From contig NZ_JANUSD010000005.1 in the NCBI RefSeq assembly GCF_024793945.1, forward strand, positions 186,001-250,000: a stretch of 64,000 nt of DNA. Reading direction: 5' to 3'. Of the stretch, positions 40,648-50,871 are shown piece by piece. Under the pieces are notes generated by a model, which saw only the letters and a list, made by a program, of their open reading frames with translations, did not search any database and was not told where the DNA came from. A program made the position numbers and the translations under genes. Within the stretch, counting starts at the first letter, position 1; each line of letters opens with the position of its first letter. The stretch comes from Emticicia fluvialis (GTDB taxonomy: Bacteria; Bacteroidota; Bacteroidia; Cytophagales; Spirosomataceae).

Positions 40648-43290
40648 TTACCAGCTTTTTGAAACCTTGCTGCCGTCTTCGGTATTTTCAATTTTCAGGT
40701 ATGTCTGTATCTCCTGTTGTAATTCTTCTACGTGCGATATAATACCTACAATACGGTTTTCTTTGCGCAAAGACTTAAGGGTTTCAAAAACAATCTGTAA
40801 GGAGTCTTTGTCAAGCGAGCCGAACCCTTCGTCCAGAAAGAAGAAATTATGGCGCGACTGCACCCGGTTATGAATATTATCTGCAAGTGCCAGGGCCAGC
40901 GATAAGGCAGCCTGGAATTTCTGCCCGCCAGAGAGGGTCTTTAGCAATCGGGTTTTGCCGCCGTTCAGCAGGTCTCTCACCTCAAAATCATTATCGGCAT
41001 TTATTTCCAGGTGCAATTGGTGGCGTGTCATACGGTGGAAACGCTCATTAGCCGCATTGGCCAGGTTTTTCAGGTAAATGCTCGACACAAAATCAACAAA
41101 CCCATTGGCTTTGAATAGCTTTTGCAGGGTGTCAAGGTTGTCTTTTCTTATTTCAAGTCTTTTCTTTTCTACGGTAAGCAGTTGCCTGGTTTTCAGGTTT
41201 TCAATAGCGCTCTGAATCTCTTTTTCAAGCCTGCCTTCTTCTTTCTTCAGATCATTAAACCGGGCTTCACTTATCTTAATGGTTTCTTTTATCTGGGTGT
41301 GTGTTTCTGTATCATATTTACGGCCTTCCGTATCTTTCAGCAATTGCTCGAGGGTTTGTTCGGTAGCCTGTAAGTCTGTCTGAAAGGCCTGAATCTCCTG
41401 ACGTTCTTTTTCAATCATCAGGTTTTGTTTTAGTATTTCCTGCACTTCTGTCTCAGTCAGAAAACCATCCTGTTTTAATTGCAGGTTAATGCTATGCTGA
41501 ATAGTTTGCAAAGCCTTTGTCTGTTTATCAAGATTGGCCAGCAGCGTTGTCAATACCCCCTCAGTTGTTTTTATCAGACCTTCTACCGAGCGGTGTTCTA
41601 CATCCAAACGGGTAAAACTTTCAATAATTCTTTTATGCTCACTTTCTGCTTGTATTTGCTGGGTTTCTATGTCTGCAATGCCAAGGGAATCATAATCAGA
41701 CCAGTTCAGAAATTTTAACTGACCAGAAAATACTTCTTTTTGTGCCTCAAAACCGGCAAGCTGTTCGGTGAGTTTAGATAGCGCCCTTTCATACGAGGCT
41801 CTATCGGTATTTTCTTTTTCAATTTGCGCAAGAGTATTTTTAATTCTAACTTCTGCCTGTTCTATTTCGGTTTTCAGGTTTTCTTTCTGGCGTACTATCA
41901 GGCTGATTTTTACATCAAAGTCTTCATGAGAGCTAAGAATTTCAGGGTGATGCACTGAACCGCAAAGCGGACAAGGCTCGTTGTCTTTCAGCGCGTCAGC
42001 AAATTTCTGTAACGATTTCTGAACTCTTAGATGCAGCAGTTCCTCATCCAGCTTTAACTCGGTTTTTTGTTCTTTCAGTTCGGCTTTTCTTTTTTCCAGG
42101 TTTTGCTCCAGTATATGTTTGTCCTGCAAAAGGCCTTGTATGATTTCTTCTTTGTTTTTTATTAATTCTTTGCCTTTGATTATTCTTTCTTGTAAGGTGT
42201 TTTTATCTTTTTCAATTGTCTTCAGACTTTTGATGGTGTTTAATTCTTTAGCTTTCTCGATATATTCTTCTCGTTTTTCATAAAAAGGCTTAATTTTATC
42301 CAATTCTATAAGAATAGACTGAAAGCGCGATTGTTTGTCGGCCAATGTGGCCTTATTAGCGTTTATCTCGTTTTTTTCACGATTATATTCTTTTTCTTTT
42401 ATCGTTTTCTGGTCAAATAACGATTTGAAATTCAAGACACATTTTTCATAAAGTTTCAGTTTTTCTTCCCGCATTTTAAACCATTTCTCTTTTTCTTTCA
42501 GCAGCTCATGCCTGCGGGTAGTGGCATTCAGGTTAGAAAACAGCTTGAGCAGTTCGTCCTGCTGCTTTTCTTCATTGCGTTTTAGCAAAAGTTCTGCCTC
42601 CAGACTTTTGCTCATCTCTTTTTTTAACTGTAGCTCCTGCTCTTGCTGAGCAATACTTTCGGGAGTATCTTCGCCTAAACTTAATAGCTGGCCTTCTATT
42701 CTTTGTAATTCCTGCAGATTCCGTTCGGTCAGGCGTTTGTTCTTTTCGGCCAGGTCAAAACGTTCAAGGCCAAATAGCACTTTCATCATTTCTGAGCGGT
42801 CCCGGCCTTTCAACTCTATAAACTCCTGAAAATTGCCCTGTGGAATTATGACTGTCCGACGGAAATTTTCATAGCTTAAACCAATGGCGTTTTCGGTTAC
42901 TTCCTCCAGCGATACCGGCATCCATGTCTCATTAAGCCACTGATAGACTTTCCGTTCTACTTTTACTTCTTTAAAGTTTTTGTTGCTTCGTTTACCTTGC
43001 ACCACAAAGCGATACTTAGTGTCATCTTTTCCGGCAAGGCAGGTAAATTCAATGAACAGTTCGTTAGAACTGAGATTGGTCATATTATAATAGCGCTCAT
43101 CACCCGATTTATTCAGGCGTTCTGTATCGCCATAAAGTGCAAAAACAATGGCTTCCAGTATGGACGACTTACCACTGCCAACAGAACCGAAGATACCAAA
43201 CAGCGTGGCATCTGTAAGGTTGTAGAAATCAATCTCCTGCAGGCTTTTGTAAGAGTAAAGCCCTTTAATTTTAAGATATTGCGGAATCAT
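40648..43290 (-). CDS. sbcC: DNA double-strand break repair ATPase SbcC
   Basis: 880 residues of the Rad50/SbcC type. Walker A FGIFGSVGSGKSSILEAIVFALYG lies at about residues 32-55. Two long coiled-coil arms (about 190-440 and 460-720) flank the zinc hook CPLCGSVHHPE (about residue 445). The C-terminal ATPase half has LSGGQKFQAALSLALALAD and Walker B FFFLDEGFGSLD. SbcC dimers with SbcD open and cut hairpins, blocked ends and inverted repeats. It follows sbcD by 14 bases on the same strand, the usual operon order sbcD-sbcC. Confidence 0.95.
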   Translation of the reverse strand: MIPQYLKIKGLYSYKSLQEIDFYNLTDATLFGIFGSVGSGKSSILEAIVFALYGDTERLNKSGDERYYNMTNLSSNELFIEFTCLAGKDDTKYRFVVQGKRSNKNFKEVKVERKVYQWLNETWMPVSLEEVTENAIGLSYENFRRTVIIPQGNFQEFIELKGRDRSEMMKVLFGLERFDLAEKNKRLTERNLQELQRIEGQLLSLGEDTPESIAQQEQELQLKKEMSKSLEAELLLKRNEEKQQDELLKLFSNLNATTRRHELLKEKEKWFKMREEKLKLYEKCVLNFKSLFDQKTIKEKEYNREKNEINANKATLADKQSRFQSILIELDKIKPFYEKREEYIEKAKELNTIKSLKTIEKDKNTLQERIIKGKELIKNKEEIIQGLLQDKHILEQNLEKRKAELKEQKTELKLDEELLHLRVQKSLQKFADALKDNEPCPLCGSVHHPEILSSHEDFDVKISLIVRQKENLKTEIEQAEVRIKNTLAQIEKENTDRASYERALSKLTEQLAGFEAQKEVFSGQLKFLNWSDYDSLGIADIETQQIQAESEHKRIIESFTRLDVEHRSVEGLIKTTEGVLTTLLANLDKQTKALQTIQHSINLQLKQDGFLTETEVQEILKQNLMIEKERQEIQAFQTDLQATEQTLEQLLKDTEGRKYDTETHTQIKETIKISEARFNDLKKEEGRLEKEIQSAIENLKTRQLLTVEKKRLEIRKDNLDTLQKLFKANGFVDFVSSIYLKNLANAANERFHRMTRHQLHLEINADNDFEVRDLLNGGKTRLLKTLSGGQKFQAALSLALALADNIHNRVQSRHNFFFLDEGFGSLDKDSLQIVFETLKSLRKENRIVGIISHVEELQQEIQTYLKIENTEDGSKVSKSW

Positions 43291-43304
43291 ACTTTCAATC
43301 GGTT

Positions 43305-44528
43305 TTACTGTTCTTCTCCTTCGGCAAGTACTTCCTTCAGCAGCAGCATCAGTTCTTCTGAAACCTCCTGTCCTTTTTTGCTCTTAAAATATTCTTCAAA
43401 CAGCTTTTCGACGCTCATAGTAAGGTTAATTTTTGAAGCCTCTGAAGTGCCGTCGTTCAGGCTTCTGATTTCAGGTATTATCTGAATCAGGCCGTCGTGG
43501 GCATCCAGCAAACGTTTCTTTTCTGTGGCTTCCAGATACTTGTCAGACACGATCGTGAGCTGCACCAGCGCATGCGGGTTTTCTTGCAGCCAAACCAGCG
43601 CATCATCAATGCTTTCGAATCTCTTGCTCAGCAATTGTTTGCCTTTGGTGAGTGCAATGGGCTGATAGCTGCTTAACCTGCCTGCCTCGGCCTCAATTAA
43701 AACTACATATTTGGTTTGGTTGGCTTCTGAAAAACTATAGGCCAGCGGACTGCTCGCGTAAATTACCGGTGCAGGTACTGTATCTATTACCTGATACCGG
43801 TGCAAATGCCCCAGTGCCACATAATGTACTTGTGCCGGTACGTTTTCTGAATAAATAACCGACGCGCCGCCAATATGCAGAATCGGTCTTTCGTCTTCCG
43901 GCTCTTCGGGCATTACCCCGTCTTTTTTCATAAAGAAAAGGTGAGTGGCCAGCATATTAAAGCCGTTGTTGTCGAGATATTCGTCGGCCAGTGTCTGCCA
44001 ATGGTTTTGCAGATGTGCACGAAGGGCCCCGTCTGTGTCTGCTAAGCCCAAAAATGTTTTCAGGCGTTGTTCATTGGCGTAAGGCGTTAGTATAATACGA
44101 AGAGGGAAATCATTATCGGGTATTTTAAGTTCTACAAAACCATTATCGACCTTCGTCAGCTCAAGCCCGGCTTTGGTCTTAAAGGGTTTTACCTTCATGT
44201 TAGGAAAGCCCGCAAACAGAATACCACAGGCACGGGCCAGGGCATCAGGCACCTCAATTCGTTCGGGCGAGTCATGGTTGCCTGCAATGGCTATTACGGC
44301 ACGGCTACCGTTGTCTGACAATCGGTGAAGCGTAGAATAGAGTAATTCCATGGCCTCAGACGACGGGTTGAAGTTATCGAACAAATCTCCCGCTACCACA
44401 ACGGCATCAACGGCTTCACGCTCGGCAATCTCACAGATTTCCTGCAAAACTTCCCGTTGTTCGTCAAGCCGATGGTAATTATCGAGCCTTTTTCCTAGGT
44501 GCCAGTCGGCAGTATGTAAGATTTTCAT
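43305..44528 (-). CDS. sbcD: Exonuclease SbcD
   Basis: 407 residues of the Mre11/SbcD calcineurin-like phosphoesterase family. Metal-binding motifs in order: MKILHTADWHLGKRLD (Asp-x-His), VVAGDLFDNFNPSSEA, AIAGNHDSPERI, ATHLFFMKKDG and HYVALGHLHRYQ. A capping domain follows to the C-terminus. SbcD supplies the nuclease active site of the SbcCD complex. Its first codon lies about 110 bases from the GH3-like gene stop; no separate promoter was recognised. Confidence 0.95.
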   Translation of the reverse strand: MKILHTADWHLGKRLDNYHRLDEQREVLQEICEIAEREAVDAVVVAGDLFDNFNPSSEAMELLYSTLHRLSDNGSRAVIAIAGNHDSPERIEVPDALARACGILFAGFPNMKVKPFKTKAGLELTKVDNGFVELKIPDNDFPLRIILTPYANEQRLKTFLGLADTDGALRAHLQNHWQTLADEYLDNNGFNMLATHLFFMKKDGVMPEEPEDERPILHIGGASVIYSENVPAQVHYVALGHLHRYQVIDTVPAPVIYASSPLAYSFSEANQTKYVVLIEAEAGRLSSYQPIALTKGKQLLSKRFESIDDALVWLQENPHALVQLTIVSDKYLEATEKKRLLDAHDGLIQIIPEIRSLNDGTSEASKINLTMSVEKLFEEYFKSKKGQEVSEELMLLLKEVLAEGEEQ

Positions 44529-44636
44529 GGGTTGTTATGGTTACAGCGCAAGAACAGGTGGTTTTTTACAAGAATTAAAAAAGCCACTCAATTACAAAAT
44601 TAGTGGCTTCAGCAAGAATTACAGTAATTACTGGCA

Positions 44637-46157
44637 TCAACTTTTTACCATATCAAGTATATCATCTATGTACTCGCGAGAATTACTCAGGCGCGGCACT
44701 TTGTTTTGCCCGCCAAGCTTACCACGCTTCGACATCCACTGATAAAAAGTGCCGTTTTCTACAAAATGTACCTTCGGCGCATGCAGTGCCATGTCTTTAT
44801 AGCGTTTGGCATCGTAATCAGAATTTACCTTTCGCAGGGTTTCGTCCAATGTTTGCACAAACAGGTGTTCATCAACCGGTTTTTTAGAAAATTCTATCAC
44901 CCATTCATGGCAGCCTTTGTTGCCTTCACCCATGTAAACCGGGCCGGCGGTATAATCAACCATTGTGGTGCCGGTGGCCTGGCAGGCTTCTGTTATGGCT
45001 ATGTCTGCATTTTCAATTACCACTTCTTCGCCAAAAGCATTAATAAAGTGTTTCGTACGGCCGCTTACCTTTATTCTGAACGGATATTTTGAAGTAAACT
45101 TTACGGTATCACCAATTTTATATCTCCAAAGGCCGGCATTGGTCGATATCACCAGCGCATAGTTTTTATCCAGTTCAACCTCGTCCAGTAAAATTGTTTT
45201 CGGGTGGTCTTTGTCCCATTCTTCCATGGGTATAAACTCATAGAAAACGCCGTAATCAAGCATCAACAGCATTTCGCCTACCCGGCTGAGTTCATCCTGT
45301 ATGGCAAAAAAGCCTTCTGACGCATTGTAGGTTTCCATATAAGCCACCTGGTCAGAAGGGAAGAATTTTTTTCTGAACAACTCTCTGTAAGGCTGAAACG
45401 CCACCGCGCCATGCACAAATACTTCAAAGTTTTCCCATACCTCAAGCATGTTTTTCTTTCCGGCGCGTTCCATAATGTTTTCAAGCAACACTACTGTCCA
45501 GGTGGGTACGCCAAGAATACTGGTTACGTTTTCCTGCGAGCAAATTTCTATCATCTGCTCCATTTTTTCTTCCCAGTTTTCCATCAGCGCAACATCAATA
45601 GGAGGAGTACGTATGAAATCGGCCCAGGTAGGCAGATTTTTCATAATCACTGCCGATATGTCGCCTGCCTGCGTATTAGGATTAAACGGATTTTTATGGA
45701 GTGTACCACCGATAGACAATCCTTTACCCTCAAAAAGCTTTGTTTCGGGGCGGTTGTTCAGGTACAGGGTCATTACGTCTTTACCGCCTCTGTAGTGGCA
45801 GTCTTCCAGCGACTCTTCTGATACCGGCAGGAATTTGCTTCTGCTGTTAGTTGTACCTGACGATTTGGAGAACCATTTGATGTCAGACGACCATAGCACG
45901 TTCTGCTCGCCTTTCAGTACCCTTTCAATGTAGGGGTACAACTCTTCGTAGGTCGAAACAGGAACCCTTTCCTGAAAATCTTTTATGGTTTCAATACTGC
46001 CATAGCCATATTTAAGACCCCATTCGGTAAAACGGGCGCTTTCTATCAGTTCATGAAAGATACGTTGTTGGGTTTCAATAGGATATTGCAAAAACTCTTC
46101 AATACGCTCTATTCTTCTCTTGATAAAAAAACCAAGTATATCGTTTAAAATGCTCAC
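44637..46157 (-). CDS. GH3 auxin-responsive promoter family acyl adenylase
   Basis: About 506 residues if read from the GTG at 46157, chosen because VSILNDILGFFIKRRIERIEEF matches the usual start of bacterial GH3 proteins and no ATG occurs upstream in frame; the only earlier start is a TTG at 46259. WFSKSSGTTNSRSKFLPVSEESLEDCHY is the ATP-binding loop, and ALVISTNAGLWRYKIGDTVKF and GRTKHFINAFGEEVVIENADIAI are the later adenylase motifs. Plant homologues conjugate amino acids to hormone acids. The bacterial substrates are unknown. It is downstream of a phosphodiesterase gene on the same strand. Confidence 0.88.
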   Translation of the reverse strand: MSILNDILGFFIKRRIERIEEFLQYPIETQQRIFHELIESARFTEWGLKYGYGSIETIKDFQERVPVSTYEELYPYIERVLKGEQNVLWSSDIKWFSKSSGTTNSRSKFLPVSEESLEDCHYRGGKDVMTLYLNNRPETKLFEGKGLSIGGTLHKNPFNPNTQAGDISAVIMKNLPTWADFIRTPPIDVALMENWEEKMEQMIEICSQENVTSILGVPTWTVVLLENIMERAGKKNMLEVWENFEVFVHGAVAFQPYRELFRKKFFPSDQVAYMETYNASEGFFAIQDELSRVGEMLLMLDYGVFYEFIPMEEWDKDHPKTILLDEVELDKNYALVISTNAGLWRYKIGDTVKFTSKYPFRIKVSGRTKHFINAFGEEVVIENADIAITEACQATGTTMVDYTAGPVYMGEGNKGCHEWVIEFSKKPVDEHLFVQTLDETLRKVNSDYDAKRYKDMALHAPKVHFVENGTFYQWMSKRGKLGGQNKVPRLSNSREYIDDILDMVKS

Positions 46158-46277
46158 AACATTTATGAATTCTGGATTACTGTGTAAATTATGTAAATTT
46201 CTTTGCTTGTACGCAATTTCAATAATCTTGTTTTTTAAATCAACACAATGCCGGAGCAATTGTTTGCGAAAACACCA

Positions 46278-47159
46278 TTACAAGCCTTTTGCCCTGTCCG
46301 GATAGTCGGTTATTACGCCATCGCAGCCCAGCGCCTTTATTTTTTCCATGTCTTCTCTTTTGTTAACCGTCCACGGAATCACCCTTATGCCCAGTTCGTG
46401 CAGTTGTTTTACCCTTTCGGTAGTTACCTGCGTAAAATAGGGGCTCCAGATGTCGGGCTTAAAGCCCAGCTTGTCCAGATTCACCTGTACATCGTTATTG
46501 GCACGGGGCTCAATGAGCACAGCAACGGCAATTTTTTTGTATTTACCGGCCAGAGTCTGGGCATTCCAGTGTTTCAGAACGTTGTAGTCAAAGCTCTGCA
46601 TGTTTACTCTTTCTAAAGGCAATTCTTTCACAATTATTTTATAAACCAGATCTGAGAACTCAGCTACCTCTGGCTGGGTTTTGCCTATTTCTTTTTCACT
46701 GCTTTTAATTTCTATATTATACTTTACCGGTGGCAAGCCTTTTTGTCTGGTATATTTTTCTATTTCTCTTATCATTTCTGTCAGCAGGGGTTTGTGCGCT
46801 TTCATTTTTTCCTGCTCAGGAAACCCTTTGTTGCCACGTGCCCCCACATCATATTTTTTTATTTGCTTGTAGTCCATCTGGTACAGATTCCCCTGGGTTT
46901 CTTTAGTTATAAATATACCGTCGGGGTCGGTGGTGATGTCAGGATTAAAATAGGTGTCGTGCGAAACCACCACTTTTTTGTCTTTAGAGATGACAACGTC
47001 CAGTTCAATGACATGGGCCCCCAGGTCAATTGCTTTTTTGAACGAAGGAATGGTATTTTCGGGCAGGAGACCCCGTGCACCACGGTGGCCTTCAATTTCA
47101 AATGGTGTAGTTTGTGCCATTGCTAAAACCGGAAACAATAAGAATAATAAGGCTTTCAT
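46278..47159 (-). CDS. Glycerophosphodiester phosphodiesterase, secreted
   Basis: 293 residues. The signal peptide MKALLFLLFPVLAMAQT is followed by FEIEGHRGARGLLPENTIPSFKKAIDLGAHVIELDVVISKDKKVVVSHD, which contains all catalytic residues of the GDPD TIM barrel (HRG, EN, E.D and H). VIPWTVNKREDMEKIKALGCDGVITDYPDRA is the standard C-terminus. It hydrolyses glycerophosphodiesters to glycerol-3-phosphate and alcohols in the periplasm, aiding phosphate and lipid recycling. The gap to the GH3-like gene is about 120 bases. Confidence 0.93.
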   Translation of the reverse strand: MKALLFLLFPVLAMAQTTPFEIEGHRGARGLLPENTIPSFKKAIDLGAHVIELDVVISKDKKVVVSHDTYFNPDITTDPDGIFITKETQGNLYQMDYKQIKKYDVGARGNKGFPEQEKMKAHKPLLTEMIREIEKYTRQKGLPPVKYNIEIKSSEKEIGKTQPEVAEFSDLVYKIIVKELPLERVNMQSFDYNVLKHWNAQTLAGKYKKIAVAVLIEPRANNDVQVNLDKLGFKPDIWSPYFTQVTTERVKQLHELGIRVIPWTVNKREDMEKIKALGCDGVITDYPDRAKGL

Positions 47160-47237
47160 GAGTTGTTATGATTGAATAGTAATAAGCAAATCTGGTTTGG
47201 CAGGTATGTGATAGCGGTTCATTATGACCACTTAAAA

Positions 47238-49466
47238 TCAGACGTTCCACCAATACGTAAATTTAACAACCAGGCTGCGGTTTCTGACCTGAAAAGTATC
47301 AGAAAAATAATTGTCGGTATAAACCAGAAACAGGTCTGATGCCGGGCTGTAACGCCACTGCAGACGGGTATTGATATTGAAATTGTTATTCTGGTTGTTA
47401 AACTGTACAAAGTTAGTCAGGAACAATTTATTTGTAAAGGTAACATCGATTTTCGGACCCAACAGCCAGAGATTATATTGTTTATTTATTAATTCTTTAG
47501 GCAGAACGGGGTCTTGCTCAAACGCCAGGCGGTTATAATTGGCGCTCATGGTAATGGCCACAAAAGGCTGGAACCGATAACCCACCTCTCCGTTTAAGCG
47601 CAGGCGGGTTCCGTTAGCATAGTAGCCTCCATAACGCGTTGAAACCAGATAGGTAAGCAATGCCTGGGGTTTGGATGTATAATCAAAACCGAAAGAATCC
47701 CATTTGTGTTCACTTCCCGCCGGTAAAAACACCCGGGCATAATTGGTGGGGTCAAAAGCGCTTAACAGTTTTACATAATTATGCGCACCCCAGATAAACA
47801 AGGTGTTGGTCTTTCTGAAATTGAATTTATAGCCAATCAGTTTTTCGTTTTCTGTTTCCTGCGTAAAATCTTTTGTAAAGTAATGAGTAAGCATAACAGT
47901 TGGCCCGTGGCTTAGAATGGTTCCACCTGCCTTCGGAAACATCAGATAGGCAATCTGGGGGTTCAGTTTACCATAGTTGATGCGAGGAACATACCCAACC
48001 TCAGCCGAATAACTGTAACCTACGCGTTCTGCCTGTATACCCGTTACCCATTTTTTAGAGGTATAAAGAATATTACCGGCAAAAACATCGTCATTGTTTT
48101 TAGTATTGGGGGTAAAAGATGTTAAATAGAGTAGTTTACCCGTCCAGTCATTTTTTTTTGAGGCCAGATTGTATTCAATACCCAGGTTACGGTTAAACTG
48201 TGTAAGTCCGTTAAGTTTAACAAGCGAATCTGAAGTGTTGCTATAGTTGAGGGTTTCTTTGTTTACCATCATGATGGCGATATTTGAACGGGCAAACATT
48301 CGGCGTTGCAGGGCAATGACACCGAAATTCTGAGCAGGTACTCCTAAGTCATTTTTTCCGGTTTGCATATCCATAAAGCCAATCCGCCAGTCTTTATTGA
48401 GCTTGCCGCTCAAACGGACTCCAAAGTTAATGGGAGCATTTAAGCCTATTCGTCGCGAAAAAAACGGACGGATGTTCTGGTAGCCGAAATTGGAGAATAA
48501 ATCGCCGTTTTCAAGAAAAAACTGTCTTCTTTCAGGAAATAATAACTCAAAACGGTCGAGATTGGTTTGCTGCTGGTCAACTTCAACCTGCGAGAAGTCG
48601 GGGTTGACAGTCAGGTCAAGATTTAATGAGGAAGTAAGCCCTATTTTGGCATCAAAACCTATGTCTCTTCTGAATTTCGTGGGCGAGTTGGCTTCCTGAT
48701 TTGCCCTTACACCCCCAAGGGCATACGGAATAATAGAGATGTTTGAACCCACCTGTGGTGGAGCTTCGTCCCACACCAAAGAGGCGGCGTATGCCAACGA
48801 TGCAGTAGGGAACTGCCGGGGAACAGGCGCCCAGGCAGATTTTTCAGTAGTTTTTAGGTCTAGCCGGCTGAAATTAACGCCCCAGCGGGTAATTCCTTTT
48901 TTATAGCGCAGAGTTTTAAACGGTATTGCGGCCTCCCAAACCCATTTGTCGTCGTCATATTTTACTTCAGAAGTCCACTTGTTCTCCCAGCTCAGGTTGG
49001 CCGAACTGCCGTTATACAAGAGGCCATCCCACTGGGCACCATGTGCGTTGGCGCCAAATGTAAAGCCGTTGGTCTGGTCGTCAAAAGTATCAATAAAGAG
49101 CAGGTCGTTGTCATTTTTTCCGAAATTAAAATCCCGCTTCAGCGATTCAACCATATAAGGCCCCGGTACTTTTTCGTAGTTTATAAACAGCACATACAGG
49201 TTTTTATCGTCGTAGGTCATCTTCACCTCTGTTCGTACAAAGGCTTTGCTGGTATCCATAGGCAGCACCTGATGGAAATCAGAGGCCAGTTGTGCTTCTG
49301 CCCAGGCTCTTTCATCTGGTATGCCGTCTATCCTGACGGCTGATGTGGCACGATGAATGTGGTATTCTATTTTATCGTTTTTCTTTTGGGCGAAGGCATG
49401 GGAGAGAAAAACAAAGCTGCATAGGTAAAAGATAAAGTAAAAAGGTTTTGTAAAGCTAGGTTTCAA
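47238..49466 (-). CDS. DUF5916 family protein with CBM9-like N-terminal domain and outer membrane barrel
   Basis: 742 residues. A signal peptide ending SHAFAQ precedes a CBM9-like beta-sandwich (about 35-220: AVRIDGIPDERAWAEAQLASDFHQ, DDKNLYVLFINYE, WKWEAAIPFKTL-like segment) and then a long C-terminal beta-barrel with many alternating strands (about 230-742), characteristic of DUF5916. ELLFPERRQFFLENGDLFSNF is a family hallmark. The function is unknown. The start is a TTG codon because no ATG lies upstream of the signal peptide in frame. A perfect 22-bp hairpin just upstream separates it from porV. Confidence 0.88.
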   Translation of the reverse strand: MKPSFTKPFYFIFYLCSFVFLSHAFAQKKNDKIEYHIHRATSAVRIDGIPDERAWAEAQLASDFHQVLPMDTSKAFVRTEVKMTYDDKNLYVLFINYEKVPGPYMVESLKRDFNFGKNDNDLLFIDTFDDQTNGFTFGANAHGAQWDGLLYNGSSANLSWENKWTSEVKYDDDKWVWEAAIPFKTLRYKKGITRWGVNFSRLDLKTTEKSAWAPVPRQFPTASLAYAASLVWDEAPPQVGSNISIIPYALGGVRANQEANSPTKFRRDIGFDAKIGLTSSLNLDLTVNPDFSQVEVDQQQTNLDRFELLFPERRQFFLENGDLFSNFGYQNIRPFFSRRIGLNAPINFGVRLSGKLNKDWRIGFMDMQTGKNDLGVPAQNFGVIALQRRMFARSNIAIMMVNKETLNYSNTSDSLVKLNGLTQFNRNLGIEYNLASKKNDWTGKLLYLTSFTPNTKNNDDVFAGNILYTSKKWVTGIQAERVGYSYSAEVGYVPRINYGKLNPQIAYLMFPKAGGTILSHGPTVMLTHYFTKDFTQETENEKLIGYKFNFRKTNTLFIWGAHNYVKLLSAFDPTNYARVFLPAGSEHKWDSFGFDYTSKPQALLTYLVSTRYGGYYANGTRLRLNGEVGYRFQPFVAITMSANYNRLAFEQDPVLPKELINKQYNLWLLGPKIDVTFTNKLFLTNFVQFNNQNNNFNINTRLQWRYSPASDLFLVYTDNYFSDTFQVRNRSLVVKFTYWWNV

Positions 49467-49513
49467 AGTATTAAAAGAGGTTATAAGGTTGAAACAGTAA
49501 ATTTACAAAGCTA

Positions 49514-49560
49514 AAAACAAAAACCTCACAGATTTCGTAAATCTGTGAGGTTTTTGTTTT
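49514..49560 (-). terminator. Very strong hairpin terminator behind porV
   Basis: AAAACAAAAACCTCACAGATTT-type arm (49514-49535) pairs perfectly over 22 bases with 49539-49560 around a 3-base loop (CGT). T-rich ends on both strands. It is 17 bases past the porV stop and insulates the DUF5916 gene. Confidence 0.85.
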
Positions 49561-49577
49561 ACTTTCTTTATTTAAGC

Positions 49578-50768
49578 TTATTCTGAAATTCCGTCAGAAG
49601 CGTCTTTGTTTTTCTTCGACTGCATATCAAATATCAAAGAAATACGCCAGGTATTGGCAAGCGCATTACCCTGCGAAACCGGTATGAGGTACGCGAAATC
49701 AATGCCATAACTGTTTTTAAGTTTCAGACCCAAGCCTGTGGTAACATATCTTTCGCCACCTTTTAAGGCGCTTTGCAGAAAGTATCCGCCACGAACGGCA
49801 AACATATTATTATACAGGTATTCAACACCAAAAGAGCCGGTAACCTCTCTTAATTCTTCTTTCAAGCCATCAGGCGCATCAGTAAATGATGAGAATATTG
49901 CCTGTATTGGGCCGGTCTCGTTGGGGTCTTTTCCTTTTACTATATTTCCGTTGTTGTCTCTTAAAGGAGGCGTTGGTACCAGAAGTTTGTTGACATCAAC
50001 CATAAAGTTAAACTGGTTGTAGCTGTTTACACGGTAGTTCATGGCACCACCTACCTTCAGATTTGTAGGAATAAAATATCTGTCGCGGCCATAGCTGATT
50101 TTACTGCCGATATTCTGAATCATGGCTCCACCTGAAAAAGCGGCTCCTTTTTCACGGTTTTTTACTGTTGGCGAATCGTTCATATAAAAGAACGAGATGT
50201 CGCCGGCAGCGGTATTGGCAGGTTTGCTGGCTACCTGATTAATAGATTGAGACCCAACCAGATTAGAGTGAATGTACTTTAGGTTAATACCCATGGCAAA
50301 GTCTCTGCTCAGTTTTCTGGAGTACCCTGCCGTGATATTCATGTCTCTTGAATCAAAAGTTCCGGTGTTTTCGCCATATTGATTCATGAAGTCAATTCTA
50401 CCCTGATCAAAATAGGTCATTGAAAAACCAATAACCTGGTTTTTCTCGAGTTTCTTAAAAATGGCAGCATGCAAAAGCCCCATGTCGTCTACAATGTCTC
50501 TCAACCAGGGTGTGTATGAAACGGTTGAACCCAAATCACGGTCAATGAAAGGTAATTTGGCGCTGTTCCAAAATAATGAGTTGGCGTCCGGGGTTGATGC
50601 CACACCGGCATCGCCCAACGCAGCACCTCGTGAGTCTGGTGAGAACGTGAGAAACGGAACAGCAGTTGAGACCACTCTTTTCTCATTCAGGGGCTTTACC
50701 TGTGCTTGAGCTGAAAGAGAATTTATCAGGACTAAACTTGCCAACGTGGCCAATAATTTGCTTTTCAT
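49578..50768 (-). CDS. porV: Type IX secretion system outer membrane protein PorV
   Basis: 396 residues. After the signal peptide (MKSKLLATLASLVLINSLSAQAQ) the FadL-like 14-strand barrel begins with the family hallmark VPFLTFSPDSRGAALGDAGVASTPDANSLFWNSAKLPF. FSMTYFDQGRIDFMNQYGENTGTFDSRDMNITAGYSRKL and the C-terminal aromatic strand NTWRISLIFDMQS fit. PorV collects cargo from the Sov/SprA translocon and passes it to the PorU sortase. It follows porU by about 100 bases on the same strand, the conserved porU-porV order. Confidence 0.94.
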   Translation of the reverse strand: MKSKLLATLASLVLINSLSAQAQVKPLNEKRVVSTAVPFLTFSPDSRGAALGDAGVASTPDANSLFWNSAKLPFIDRDLGSTVSYTPWLRDIVDDMGLLHAAIFKKLEKNQVIGFSMTYFDQGRIDFMNQYGENTGTFDSRDMNITAGYSRKLSRDFAMGINLKYIHSNLVGSQSINQVASKPANTAAGDISFFYMNDSPTVKNREKGAAFSGGAMIQNIGSKISYGRDRYFIPTNLKVGGAMNYRVNSYNQFNFMVDVNKLLVPTPPLRDNNGNIVKGKDPNETGPIQAIFSSFTDAPDGLKEELREVTGSFGVEYLYNNMFAVRGGYFLQSALKGGERYVTTGLGLKLKNSYGIDFAYLIPVSQGNALANTWRISLIFDMQSKKNKDASDGISE

Positions 50769-50871
50769 GAGAGCTGTTTTTCATTCCACCCTTTAAGCGG
50801 GTACTTTAAAAAATTATATGATGTATCGGATTCCACTGTTTCAAGGCATCAAATATAACAGTTTTTCTTAT

